Shown here: positions 1 to 6,913 of the stretch, in pieces
How positions within the stretch are numbered: position 1 is the first letter of the stretch
How the letters are laid out: the number at the start of each line of letters is the position of its first letter
NCBI GenBank assembly: GCA_016935955.1
Contig: JAFGPY010000174.1
Span: 1 to 11,838 of the forward strand
Reading direction: 5' to 3'
Length of the DNA: 11,838 nucleotides
Origin: Planctomycetota bacterium
Lineage (GTDB): Bacteria > Planctomycetota > Phycisphaerae > FEN-1346 > JAACEH01
Made by a program: the position numbers and the translations under genes
Notes under the pieces: model-generated
The model's database searches: none
Told to the model about the DNA's origin: nothing
The model's input: only the letters and a program-made list of their open reading frames with translations

Positions 1-544
1 CATGCTCGGCGACGAGGGCGAAGCCGGGCTGTCGCGCGACTACTCCCTGAACATCCTCGAGCAACTGGCCCTGGCGGCCTACCTCCGCGACGGCGGGCAA
101 CTGTTGCTCTCGGGCTCGCAGCTCAGCGAAGACCTGAACGATGTCTACTCGCGGCTCGACAACACCCGCATGAATGATGCCACGTTCTGCGCCGATTACC
201 TGAAGGTGACCGGCTCGACCGGCAACGCCGGAACCCACGCGGTCGCCTCCGGCAGCGGCATCTTCGCCGGCGTGAAGCCGTTCGGCTTCGATGACGGCAG
301 CCTGCACTACGACGTCGCAGCGGCCGACGTGCTTCAGCCCGGCCCGGGCGCCGCGACGTGCCTGAGCTACGAGGGCGGCAAGTCTGCGGCCATTCAGTAC
401 GCGGGAACATTCGGCGGCGGCAAGGAGGCCGGGAAGATCGTGTACCTGGGCTTCCCGTTCGAGAGCATCGTCGACCAGCAGTCGCGAGCCGCCGTCATGA
501 CCGGCGTGATGGAGTACTTCGGCCTGGCGGCGCCGCGGAAATGA
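1..544 (+). CDS. C-terminal end of a large secreted-type protein (5' end outside window)
   Basis: This is the last 180 or so codons of a gene that begins upstream. The frame is open to the window edge, so the ATG at 2 is probably internal; the stop is TGA at 542-544. The visible part reads as one alpha/beta domain. It has a Leu-Gly-Asp-Glu motif near the start, a helix, then a strand ending in GGQLLLSGSQLSEDL (about residues 31-45). Next comes a region with Gly-Ile-Phe-Ala-Gly and Phe-Asp-Asp-Gly-Ser (about 86-100), then a strand YLGFPFESI (about 148-156) and a final helix. I recall this layout at the C-terminus of planctomycete xanthan-lyase or N-acetylmuramoyl-alanine-amidase-like secreted proteins. 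The catalytic part is not visible, so no activity is assigned. The CapA-like gene follows 99 bases later with its own promoter, so the two need not be co-transcribed. Confidence 0.75.
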   Translation, partial: MLGDEGEAGLSRDYSLNILEQLALAAYLRDGGQLLLSGSQLSEDLNDVYSRLDNTRMNDATFCADYLKVTGSTGNAGTHAVASGSGIFAGVKPFGFDDGSLHYDVAAADVLQPGPGAATCLSYEGGKSAAIQYAGTFGGGKEAGKIVYLGFPFESIVDQQSRAAVMTGVMEYFGLAAPRK

Positions 545-579
545 CCGACTCCGGCCACGACACAGTGCGGCCTTTCCGC

Positions 580-609
580 TTGCCGGATCCGCACGCACGG
601 AAGTATCAT
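580..609 (+). promoter_or_regulatory. Candidate sigma70-type promoter of the CapA-like gene
   Basis: The -35 box is TTGCCG (580-585) and the -10 box TATCAT (604-609, five of six consensus bases), with an 18-base spacer. Transcription would start near 616, giving a leader of about 28 bases that contains the ribosome site GAGGAG at 631-636. Seen by eye; no start site has been measured. Confidence 0.5.
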
Positions 610-643
610 TCGCTCGAACAGCACGACCCAATGAGGAGTAGCG

Positions 644-1882
644 ATGGCCATTGACTGGAACAACGGAACGTGGACGGCCGACGGGGCCGCAGGGGCGCCC
701 GAGGCGCGGATCATGGTGACGGCCGACTGGGCGCCGCTCAGGCAGTACGAGGAGTTGATCCCGTCGCGGCCCGAGGCCGTCTACGGCGACCTGCTGCCGG
801 AGATCCGCGCCGCCGATCTGGCCGTGACGAACGTCGAGTGCGTGCTGGGCGACGAGGGCCGGGCGATCCCGAAGGCCGGACCGAACCTGCGGGCCGGGGC
901 CGCGGCGGTCGCAGGCCTGACGGCGGCCCGCTTCACCGTGGCGACGCTGGCCAACAACCACGTGCTGGACTTCGGCGGCGAGGGGCTGGCCGCGACACTC
1001 GACACGCTCCGCGGCGCAGGCCTGCGGACTGTCGGCGCGGGGATGACCGAGGCCGCGGCGACGGTGCCGCTCGTGGTCGACGTGGCCGGGACGAGCGTCG
1101 GCCTGGCCAGCTTCTGCGAGGGCGAGGACGAGACGGACGCCCGCGGCGAACGGCCGGGCACCTGCGGCTGGGATCTGGGGCGCGCGGAGGCGACGGTCCG
1201 CCGGCTGCGCGGCGAGGTGGACGTCGTGCTGGTCGTCTGCCACGCCGGCCGCGAGCATACCCCCTGTCCGCCGCCGTACATCGTGGCCGCCTACCGCCGC
1301 ATGGCTGCGGCCGGGGCCGATGCCGTGATCGCCCACCATCCGCACGCACCGCAAGGCGTCGAGGTCCGCGACGGCACGCCGATCGTCTACAGTATGGGCA
1401 ATTTCGTCTTCTACCAGCGGCCGGATCTGTTCTTCCGCCACAGCGGCTACATGGTCGAGCTGTCGCTGCGCGGCCGCCGGCTCGCGGGCCTGCGGCTCGT
1501 GCCGTACGTGATCGGCGACGAGGGACTGCGACTGATGACCGGGCGGCTGCGGTCGTGGTTCTTCGACCGGCTGCGCGAGGCCTCCGAACCGCTGGCCGAC
1601 GAGGCGGCGCTGGCCGAGGCCTGGGACGCGTTCATCGACCTGCGGCAAGAGGCCGGCTTCCCGGACGAACTGAATTGGGCGCTGGGGGCCTGGAAGGACG
1701 ATCCGGCGCTCGGGGCGGCCCGGGTACGGAACCTGTTCATCACGCCGGCCCACGTGACCCTATGGACGCGCGGCCTGTCGCGGATCGTCAATGGTCGCGC
1801 CGACTCCGCGCCCGAGTGGGCCCGCAAGCTGGTCCGCCTCTGGACCACCCTGCCGATCGCCGAGGGCCTAACAGCCCGTTGA
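644..1882 (+). CDS. CapA-family (PGA_cap) metallophosphatase-like protein
   Basis: The 412-residue product belongs to the CapA/poly-gamma-glutamate capsule family of calcineurin-like metallophosphatases. Family landmarks are in order. Asp28 sits in VTADW, where most members have a Gly-Asp. Then come NVE (63-65), LANNHVLDFG (102-111), CHAG (199-202), HHPH (231-234) and YSMGNFVF (249-256). The Asp, Asn and His residues would bind two metals. Residues 300-412 form a helical tail. Start: ATG at 644 has GAGGAG at 631-636, spaced 7 bases. There is no signal peptide or membrane segment, whereas the classical CapA capsule protein is membrane-anchored, so a cytoplasmic hydrolase is more likely. No capB or capC genes are nearby, so capsule synthesis should not be assumed. 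The family call is firm; the substrate is unknown. Confidence 0.88.
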   Translation: MAIDWNNGTWTADGAAGAPEARIMVTADWAPLRQYEELIPSRPEAVYGDLLPEIRAADLAVTNVECVLGDEGRAIPKAGPNLRAGAAAVAGLTAARFTVATLANNHVLDFGGEGLAATLDTLRGAGLRTVGAGMTEAAATVPLVVDVAGTSVGLASFCEGEDETDARGERPGTCGWDLGRAEATVRRLRGEVDVVLVVCHAGREHTPCPPPYIVAAYRRMAAAGADAVIAHHPHAPQGVEVRDGTPIVYSMGNFVFYQRPDLFFRHSGYMVELSLRGRRLAGLRLVPYVIGDEGLRLMTGRLRSWFFDRLREASEPLADEAALAEAWDAFIDLRQEAGFPDELNWALGAWKDDPALGAARVRNLFITPAHVTLWTRGLSRIVNGRADSAPEWARKLVRLWTTLPIAEGLTAR

Positions 1883-1904
1883 AGAAGTCAAAGCTTATGG
1901 GGCA

Positions 1905-1959
1905 CGCCCGACCTCGGGCGTGACACAAGGCGGCAAACGACCGTTTAGGTCCGTGTCAC
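1905..1959. terminator. Hairpin pair between convergent genes, possible terminator
   Basis: Two overlapping inverted repeats follow the CapA-like stop. The first is CGCCCG (1905-1910), loop ACCT, CGGGCG (1915-1920). The second is GTGACAC (1920-1926) pairing with GTGTCAC (1953-1959), with a small AAAC/GTTT stem inside its loop. They share G1920, so they are partly exclusive. Neither is followed by a T run, so a standard intrinsic terminator is not proven. The rest of 1883-2058 shows no gene. Confidence 0.35.
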
Positions 1960-2029
1960 CCGGTCGGGGGCTAGAGAACTCCTGGCCGCAAGCGGTCATG
2001 GCGCCTATATCATCGCGTCTCTTGCTCAA

Positions 2030-2059
2030 AGCACTGTGCAATCGTTGTTGCACCGTGCT
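2030..2059 (-). terminator. Hairpin at the stop of the vWA gene, candidate terminator
   Basis: Twelve-base arms (2030-2041 and 2048-2059) pair with a single mismatch around a 6-base loop. In minus-strand sense the hairpin starts at the TGA stop codon (2061-2059) and is followed by a short TTT within CTTTGAG. The position fits termination of the vWA transcript, but the T tract is weak. Confidence 0.5.
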
Positions 2060-3987
2060 CAGCGATCCATCTGCGGGTCGCGCGGGGGGCCGCCGGGTTG
2101 CGGGGTCACCTTCGGGAAGGGTTCGCGGGTTTCCTTCATCGGTTCCTCGACGTACTCCAGCAGTACGCCGATGAAGGCGTCGACGCGCTCGCGGTAGCTG
2201 ACGTCGAGGGCGGCGCGCAGCACTTGGCGCATGATCACACGTTCGGCCATGTTGCCCTCGGTCGGCTGGGCGGTGCCGCGCCAGCGCGGGTTCATCTGCG
2301 ACTGCGTCCAGAACGCCACCCATTCGCTCGTGCCGTTGCCCCACTGGGCGATCTTGTCGAGCGTCGTCAGTTCCTTGTCGTAGTTGGGCAGCTTCAGCAT
2401 CCGCTCCACGTACTTGCTCGTGCGCACCTTGATGCAGTGGAACTGGAACCGCCGGTCGGCCCACGTGGTGACGAACTTCTCGATGTCGCCGAGGCTCTTC
2501 TCCTGCGGCGGCGCGTCGCTCATAATGACAACTACGCGCTTGGCTGCCGGGCTGGCCGACCATTTCTGGTGCTTGACGATCTCGACCAAGGCATCGAGCA
2601 CGGCCTCGGGAATGTCGCCGCCGCCCTTGGGGCCTTCGGGGCCCAGGCGCTTCTGCAGGTCCACGGCGTTGGTCGTCAGCGGGATGGTCCGCGTGACGTA
2701 CGCGTCGCCGTGATCGCGATAGAGCGTGACGCCGATGCGCGGCTCGCGGCTGATGAGTTCGAAGGCCCGCATCATCTTCACCACGTCGCGTTTGATCCAA
2801 TCCAGCGGCGCGCCCATCGAGCCCGTGGCGTCCAGCGCCAGGCCGACGTCCAACTGGTCCAGGTGAAACCGCCGCAGCTCCAGGTCGCGCCGCCACTTGG
2901 GGTCGGCCGTGTCGGCGATCTTCTCGCCCGGAGGCATGATCGTGCCCCCGCCGACGTAGGGCATCGCGTCGCGCGGGTCGATCTCCGTGAACGACTGTCG
3001 CTTGTACCAGTCCATCCATCGCTGGTACGTCGTGCCCCACATGACCTTCGAGCTTTCCATTCGCAACGTGCCGTGGTACTCGACCTCTTCGGGGGCGATC
3101 GTCCGCAGGACCAGTTCGGCGCGGTAGGCGTCGTCGAGGGTCTTCATCTGCTCGATGAACCAGAGGATCATGTCGCCGCTCTGCCAGCGGACGGTCATGT
3201 CGCCGAGGGCCCACAGCGTCCGGATGTCGCCGGGATTGATGCTGTTGGTGGCCATGAAGATCTGCTTGGCCCACTTCTTGTTCTCGGGAGTGGGGCCGCC
3301 TTCCTCGATCAGGCCCACCAGCCCGAGCCGCATGTCGCCGCGAAGCTGGCCCTTCTCGGCGAACTCGAAACCGCGCATCTTCCACTGCGCCCGCTGCTGC
3401 GGATTCAGGCGACCCTGACGGGCGTGCAGCGCTTCCCATGCGTAGAGCCGCACGATCGCCGCTCGGTCGTCTTCCATGACTTCGATCAGCTTGTTGGTGG
3501 TCCGCGGGTCGTCCACCATGGCCAAGCCGGTCACGGCCATGCTCCGGGCGATCCAGTCGTCGCTGGCCAGATGCTCGTCGTAGACCTGCAGGTAGTGCTT
3601 GAGGAACTTCTCGATCGTCTCGGGCTGCTGCGAGAAGGTCAGCGGCTTCTGCTCTTTCTTCTCCGGCTGGCCCTCGCCGCCGTCGGGCGTCTGGGGAGTC
3701 TGCGACGGGTCGGCTTCCGGCGATTCGGCGGGTTCCGGCCCGAACCCCGGCTGCGGACCGGAGTCGTCCGGCTCGTCGGGTTCCTGCGGCTTGGGCGAAG
3801 GAGGCTTCGGAGCGGGCGTCTCCTTCTGCATCGCCTCCGACAGATTGTCCAGGGCCGTTTGGACCTCCTGCGACGCGGCGGCCCGGTTTCGCCGCGACGG
3901 CGAACTCGCCTCGTCGGCCGCCACGGCCCATGCCGCCGACACCAGCAACGCCACGGCGCAGCCTACCGCTGCAACTCCATCCCTCAT
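2059..3987 (-). CDS. Secreted protein with HEAT-like region and von Willebrand factor A domain
   Basis: The 642-residue product starts with a signal peptide: a hydrophobic core at about 5-22 with probable cleavage after AVA at 21-23. A long Pro/Glu/Asp-rich linker (about 57-115) follows. A helical region (about 120-300) resembles HEAT-type repeats; its segment 141-190 has the usual alternation of Ala/Leu-rich helices. A vWA domain spans about 378-570. Its metal-binding MIDAS motif reads DATGS (Asp386, Thr388, Ser390), a conservative form of DxSxS. Supporting landmarks are YRDHGD (423-428), GGGDIPEA (455-462) and SDAPP (490-494). Start: ATG at 3987 has GGGGAG a few bases upstream and the signal peptide begins immediately. 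vWA domains bind protein ligands through a divalent metal, so a cell-surface or periplasmic binding role is likely. Partners and exact role are unknown. Confidence 0.88.
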   Translation of the reverse strand: MRDGVAAVGCAVALLVSAAWAVAADEASSPSRRNRAAASQEVQTALDNLSEAMQKETPAPKPPSPKPQEPDEPDDSGPQPGFGPEPAESPEADPSQTPQTPDGGEGQPEKKEQKPLTFSQQPETIEKFLKHYLQVYDEHLASDDWIARSMAVTGLAMVDDPRTTNKLIEVMEDDRAAIVRLYAWEALHARQGRLNPQQRAQWKMRGFEFAEKGQLRGDMRLGLVGLIEEGGPTPENKKWAKQIFMATNSINPGDIRTLWALGDMTVRWQSGDMILWFIEQMKTLDDAYRAELVLRTIAPEEVEYHGTLRMESSKVMWGTTYQRWMDWYKRQSFTEIDPRDAMPYVGGGTIMPPGEKIADTADPKWRRDLELRRFHLDQLDVGLALDATGSMGAPLDWIKRDVVKMMRAFELISREPRIGVTLYRDHGDAYVTRTIPLTTNAVDLQKRLGPEGPKGGGDIPEAVLDALVEIVKHQKWSASPAAKRVVVIMSDAPPQEKSLGDIEKFVTTWADRRFQFHCIKVRTSKYVERMLKLPNYDKELTTLDKIAQWGNGTSEWVAFWTQSQMNPRWRGTAQPTEGNMAERVIMRQVLRAALDVSYRERVDAFIGVLLEYVEEPMKETREPFPKVTPQPGGPPRDPQMDR

Positions 3988-4028
3988 CCCACTCCCCTTC
4001 GTCGAATGCCCGCGCGGCCGTCACAGCT

Positions 4029-4037
4029 ATTGTATCA
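4029..4037 (-). promoter_or_regulatory. Extended -10 promoter of the vWA gene
   Basis: On the minus strand TGATACAAT (4037-4029) gives an extended -10 (TGn plus TACAAT, five of six consensus bases) in an otherwise GC-rich stretch. No good -35 box lies at 17 bases, which is normal for extended -10 promoters. Transcription would start near 4021, leaving a leader of about 34 bases before the ATG at 3987. The vWA gene can therefore be expressed independently of the TPR gene upstream. Confidence 0.5.
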
Positions 4038-4091
4038 AACACCGCCCGCGGCAAATGGAGTCGCGTAAGCAACGTAAGGCACTCACCTAAA

Positions 4092-4250
4092 TCATGGCTC
4101 GGCACGCGCCTGGACCGCAGCACCCGGCACGACACCCAGCCGGATGCCAAGCGTCTGGGTGTCCGCCTGGGTCGCCACAACAACGCGCCCATCCACAATC
4201 GCAGCCGCGTTGTCAGACGCTATGGCTTGGTCCGGAGCTCCTCCAGTCTC
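4092..4250 (-). pseudogene. Possible coding remnant in the -1 frame after the TPR gene
   Basis: A 52-codon open stretch lies on the minus strand between TAA (4253-4251) and TGA (4094-4092). It overlaps the last codons of the TPR gene in the -1 frame. Its translation contains AIVDGRVVVATQADTQTLGI, which reads like beta-strand-rich protein and not like random GC-rich sequence. The only usable start is GTG at 4196, and it has no ribosome site. It could be the 3' remnant of a displaced gene, a frameshifted C-terminus of the TPR gene, or chance. I do not recognise a family. Confidence 0.2.
4131..4163 (-). terminator. Perfect 9-bp inverted repeat downstream of the TPR gene
   Basis: GACACCCAG (4131-4139) and CTGGGTGTC (4155-4163) are perfect inverted copies around a 15-base loop, about 57 bases past the TPR stop. 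No T run follows in the minus sense, so this may be a weak or Rho-dependent terminator or a processing stem. Confidence 0.3.
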
Positions 4251-6301
4251 TTAGGCTCTTCCTCCTTGATAATTTCCTCAACAAGCAATAGCGAATTCCA
4301 GATATTGAGCCTCAATTCACTCCATTGACTGGAAGCACTCTCAGGCAACCGGCCGTCAGCTTCGGCGAAGGCCGCCTTGGCCGCAGCGACATGCGCGGAA
4401 GCACGAATCCACTGCTCGTCTTTCATTGCCAACAAGGCATGATTCATCTCGCGTATCATTCTGAACTCAGGAGAGATGCTGCCGCCCCCTACGGCCGAAG
4501 CATGCTTCTCAGCATCACTCAGCAATCGCTCCGCTTCTTCAGGAGATGCCGCTAAGACTTTCCTCATACACACCAAAGCATACATCAGGTTCGCCCATTC
4601 ATGCGATGGGCACTCGCGAACGGCTGCGCCCAGTAAGTCATACGCCTTGTCGAACTGGCCTAGCTTCGTAGCAGCGGCGGCTACTGCACATCTTGCATCT
4701 GCTCTGAAGAGGGCACATGGGTCCTTCTCGCACAAGGCCAGTCTCGGTTCCAGATACTCGTAGGCAGCATCAGGGCCTTCTGACAAGAGAATGACAGAGC
4801 CGTTGACGAAGTGTGCCCTTGCGCAGTGTGTGTCGTAGTTCGTCGCCTCCTTCGCCAACACTGCGGCCTCGGCATGGTTTCCCAGCAGAAGCTGTACTTG
4901 GGCCAAGTTGGCCGTTTCGATGGATCGCTCTCGATCTGTGTCCGCTAACGTGATCGCCTTGCGATAAGCTCCTGATGCGGCATCATACTCCTGAAGGTTC
5001 ACGTACGATGAACCCAGAATGGACCAGCTTTCTCGGTCGTTCGGGTTAGTCTTCACCAGCTCGAGGCCAGCCGCCTTGGCCTCGCCCGGCTGGAAGTTGC
5101 GAATGAGCAACCAACCGAGCTGCAACTGTATGAAATGCCTCATTGCCGCAGTCTTCGGCGACCCCAGCGCCTCACGGCATGTTTGGATGGCGTCAGCGCG
5201 ACGCCCCATTGCCTCTAAGCATCCCAAAGCATACTCCACGGCCTCTGATGACAATCCTCGCAGCACCTCGTCGGTGTAAAAGTCGACGGCCTTATCCACT
5301 TTCCCGAGCCTCTGATGTACATACCCAAGATTAACGCTCAGATTCGGAAGGTCGCTACACTCCGTTCGCGAACGCTCGAGCAAGGATAAGGCGTCCGAGT
5401 ATTCTTCTCTCAGTATTGCCATGTGGCCCAGATGAAACAGAGCAGAAGCACGGTCAGCAGACCGGGTCTCCGGGTTCTTGAGGGCTTCATTGAAACACTC
5501 TGCGGCCTTCTCTGTCGCACCGCCTTCCCGGTAGATGGCGCCAAGACGCACACTGAAACCGCTCTTGTGCATCGGTTCTGTAAAACGTCCGAGCGCCTGC
5601 TCAATCAATTCGATGGCCTCGGCTTGGCGCGTCTTGTCGGAGGCCCAGAGTGCCAGCCCCTTCAGGGCCTGAGCGTAGGCATGTGCGTTGCGTGTGTCGA
5701 GAATCTCGTCACCAGGCAAGACGCCTGCTTTGTCAAGCTGGACCACGGCCCGTTGGTACATGCCGTTGGCATAGAGAGCTAGGCCGTACACGAGAAACGG
5801 ACCTGCTGTCGATGGATGCAACTCCATCGCGTGTGCCGCCGTCTCAAGCGAGGCCGCTCTCGTATCCTCGGTCTGGGTCTGCTCCTGGGCCAACACCGCT
5901 TGTGCAACCCATTCCTTATCGGGGAATCGCCGAACGTATTCCTTTAATTGCGATTCCGCCTGCTCCCATTCAAGTTTGCGAGCAAGAGTGATGGCAAGCA
6001 GTAAACGTGCTTCCCCATTGTCAGGATTCAGATCCAGCGCCGCCCGGACCTGTGCCAGACGCTTGTCCAGATTGTGCTCAACCCGAGCGGAGCGTACAAG
6101 CCACCCGGAGGGATCGCCAAGCGCTCCGTCCCGAGACGCCTCGGACAACTGTCTCACCTCATGCTCGTTCGGGCCCCGCAGCAGAGAGGGGAATGCCATG
6201 AGTATGGTGATTACGGTGGCTAGGACCGTGAGGGCAATGAATATCCAATGCTTGGGCAACTCCTCAATCCAAATGCGGGCCTTGTGTAACCACTGACGCA
6301 C
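4220..6301 (-). CDS. Membrane-anchored tetratricopeptide-repeat protein
   Basis: The 693-residue product has a short positively charged N-terminus and one hydrophobic helix at about 18-36. The rest is a long helical array, so the bulk probably lies outside the inner membrane. TPR-type helix pairs are clear at about 78-127 (ALDLNPDNGEARLLLAITLA), 283-315, 319-343 and 421-450. The last part (570-693) is helical but poorly repeated and ends in a Glu/Lys-rich segment. Start: codon 6301-6299 is GTG, with AAGGAG at 6315-6310 spaced 8 bases. It lies 71 bases after the small membrane protein gene and probably shares its promoter. TPRs scaffold protein complexes; no catalytic domain is seen. The base composition is visibly poorer in G+C than its neighbours (one 60-base line near 4261 is 40% G+C, others 53-58%, against about 68% in the vWA gene), which suggests separate acquisition. 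Confidence 0.85.
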   Translation of the reverse strand: MRQWLHKARIWIEELPKHWIFIALTVLATVITILMAFPSLLRGPNEHEVRQLSEASRDGALGDPSGWLVRSARVEHNLDKRLAQVRAALDLNPDNGEARLLLAITLARKLEWEQAESQLKEYVRRFPDKEWVAQAVLAQEQTQTEDTRAASLETAAHAMELHPSTAGPFLVYGLALYANGMYQRAVVQLDKAGVLPGDEILDTRNAHAYAQALKGLALWASDKTRQAEAIELIEQALGRFTEPMHKSGFSVRLGAIYREGGATEKAAECFNEALKNPETRSADRASALFHLGHMAILREEYSDALSLLERSRTECSDLPNLSVNLGYVHQRLGKVDKAVDFYTDEVLRGLSSEAVEYALGCLEAMGRRADAIQTCREALGSPKTAAMRHFIQLQLGWLLIRNFQPGEAKAAGLELVKTNPNDRESWSILGSSYVNLQEYDAASGAYRKAITLADTDRERSIETANLAQVQLLLGNHAEAAVLAKEATNYDTHCARAHFVNGSVILLSEGPDAAYEYLEPRLALCEKDPCALFRADARCAVAAAATKLGQFDKAYDLLGAAVRECPSHEWANLMYALVCMRKVLAASPEEAERLLSDAEKHASAVGGGSISPEFRMIREMNHALLAMKDEQWIRASAHVAAAKAAFAEADGRLPESASSQWSELRLNIWNSLLLVEEIIKEEEPKRLEELRTKP

Positions 6302-6309
6302 GGTAGTTG

Positions 6310-6315
6310 CTCCTT
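6310..6315 (-). promoter_or_regulatory. Ribosome binding site deciding a GTG start
   Basis: In minus sense AAGGAG lies 8 bases before the GTG at 6301. This near-ideal site supports GTG as the TPR start codon. Confidence 0.7.
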
Positions 6316-6372
6316 AGAAGCGTGGCTAAGCCATGTCGTCGGCCAGGTCGGTCCAACAGGCCCGGCGTCTCC

Positions 6373-6714
6373 CTAGCTCGATGCCCGGGCGGCCAGATCG
6401 GCCGCATCCGGACCCAGGTCGTCCCGCCAGACCTCGATCGCGTTGAGGATCTTCTGCCGCTGGGCGCCGATCGTGCTTCGATACGCAATGAGCGACGGAA
6501 TGAAAACCACCAGGAAGACCGGGATGATGCTCATGATGCCCAGGACGATTACCATCGTCTTGCCGCTGGTTCGGGCGGCCTCGAAATCGGCCATGGCGTT
6601 GAGGATGTAGAGCCGCTTGGCCTTGGCGATCTCCTCGCGCGGCAGGTTGACCAGCGAGGCGGCAAAGGCCGACAGCGCAGCCGGATCCAGCGAAACCATC
6701 GTGTTGCCCGCCAT
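6373..6714 (-). CDS. Small single-pass membrane protein of unknown function
   Basis: The product is 113 residues. An in-frame ATG at 6765 would add 17 residues, but the ATG at 6714 has AAGGAG at 6726-6721 spaced 6 bases, while the longer form has none; I choose 6714. The protein has a mildly amphipathic N-terminal half (residues 1-48), one strongly hydrophobic segment at about 53-77 and a charged C-terminal tail with a helix (about 84-98) ending in Ala/Asp-rich residues. There is no cleavable signal peptide and no known motif. It is first in a minus-strand transcript with the TPR gene 71 bases downstream, so the two may interact at the membrane; that link is inferred from order only. I do not recognise the family. 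Confidence 0.7.
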   Translation of the reverse strand: MAGNTMVSLDPAALSAFAASLVNLPREEIAKAKRLYILNAMADFEAARTSGKTMVIVLGIMSIIPVFLVVFIPSLIAYRSTIGAQRQKILNAIEVWRDDLGPDAADLAARASS

Positions 6715-6720
6715 CGCGTT

Positions 6721-6726
6721 CTCCTT
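6721..6726 (-). promoter_or_regulatory. Ribosome binding site for the small membrane protein
   Basis: AAGGAG in minus sense, 6 bases before the ATG at 6714. It decides against the longer in-frame start at 6765. Confidence 0.65.
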
Positions 6727-6777
6727 GTTCGCCTGCCGCCGAGTCGCACCCCAGTGCCCTGCCAACCGCCGCCTTTG

Positions 6778-6806
6778 AGTCTAGCAATCGGCCGCCACAC
6801 TGTCAA
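6778..6806 (-). promoter_or_regulatory. Sigma70-type promoter for the small membrane protein/TPR unit
   Basis: In minus sense the -35 box is a perfect TTGACA (6806-6801) and the -10 box is TAGACT (6783-6778), separated by exactly 17 bases. Transcription would start near 6771, leaving a leader of about 56 bases. It lies back to back with the promoter of the ABC permease. Confidence 0.6.
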
Positions 6807-6843
6807 ACCCGTGCGTCGCGGTCGCGCGGCCGCGGCTCGCGCC

Positions 6844-6872
6844 TTGCCTTTCGCGGCGCGGGCGGGTAGATT
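6844..6872 (+). promoter_or_regulatory. Candidate promoter for the ABC-2 permease gene
   Basis: TTGCCT (6844-6849) and TAGATT (6867-6872) are 17 bases apart; each matches four of six consensus bases. A transcription start near 6880 fits translation from GTG at 6914 better than from GTG at 6884, which would leave almost no leader. Confidence 0.45.
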
Positions 6873-6902
6873 AGTGGGTCGCCGTGCAGGCCGTGACGGC
6901 TC

Positions 6903-6907
6903 GGAGG
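6903..6907 (+). promoter_or_regulatory. Ribosome binding site deciding a GTG start
   Basis: GGAGG lies 6 bases before GTG at 6914, in frame with the permease. The upstream GTG at 6884 has no such site. Confidence 0.6.
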
Positions 6908-6913
6908 ACTTTC

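Noticed and set aside
1871..1896. Sequence around the CapA-like stop vaguely recalls ends of some insertion sequences
   Set aside because: No matching inverted copy, target duplication or transposase is present, so a mobile element cannot be supported.
670..1923. 417-codon second frame within the CapA-like gene
   Set aside because: It is out of frame and dominated by Arg, Gly and Ala. The CapA motifs lie in the other frame.
2098..4068. 656-codon plus-strand open frame opposite the vWA gene
   Set aside because: It is the antisense shadow of a GC-rich gene. The product is low-complexity (Leu/Arg/Gly/His-rich) without motifs, while the minus strand has a signal peptide, MIDAS motif and ribosome site.
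1895..4198. 767-codon minus-strand frame overlapping the vWA gene
   Set aside because: Its translation is an Arg/Ala/Gly-rich, out-of-frame reading of the vWA gene with no domain.
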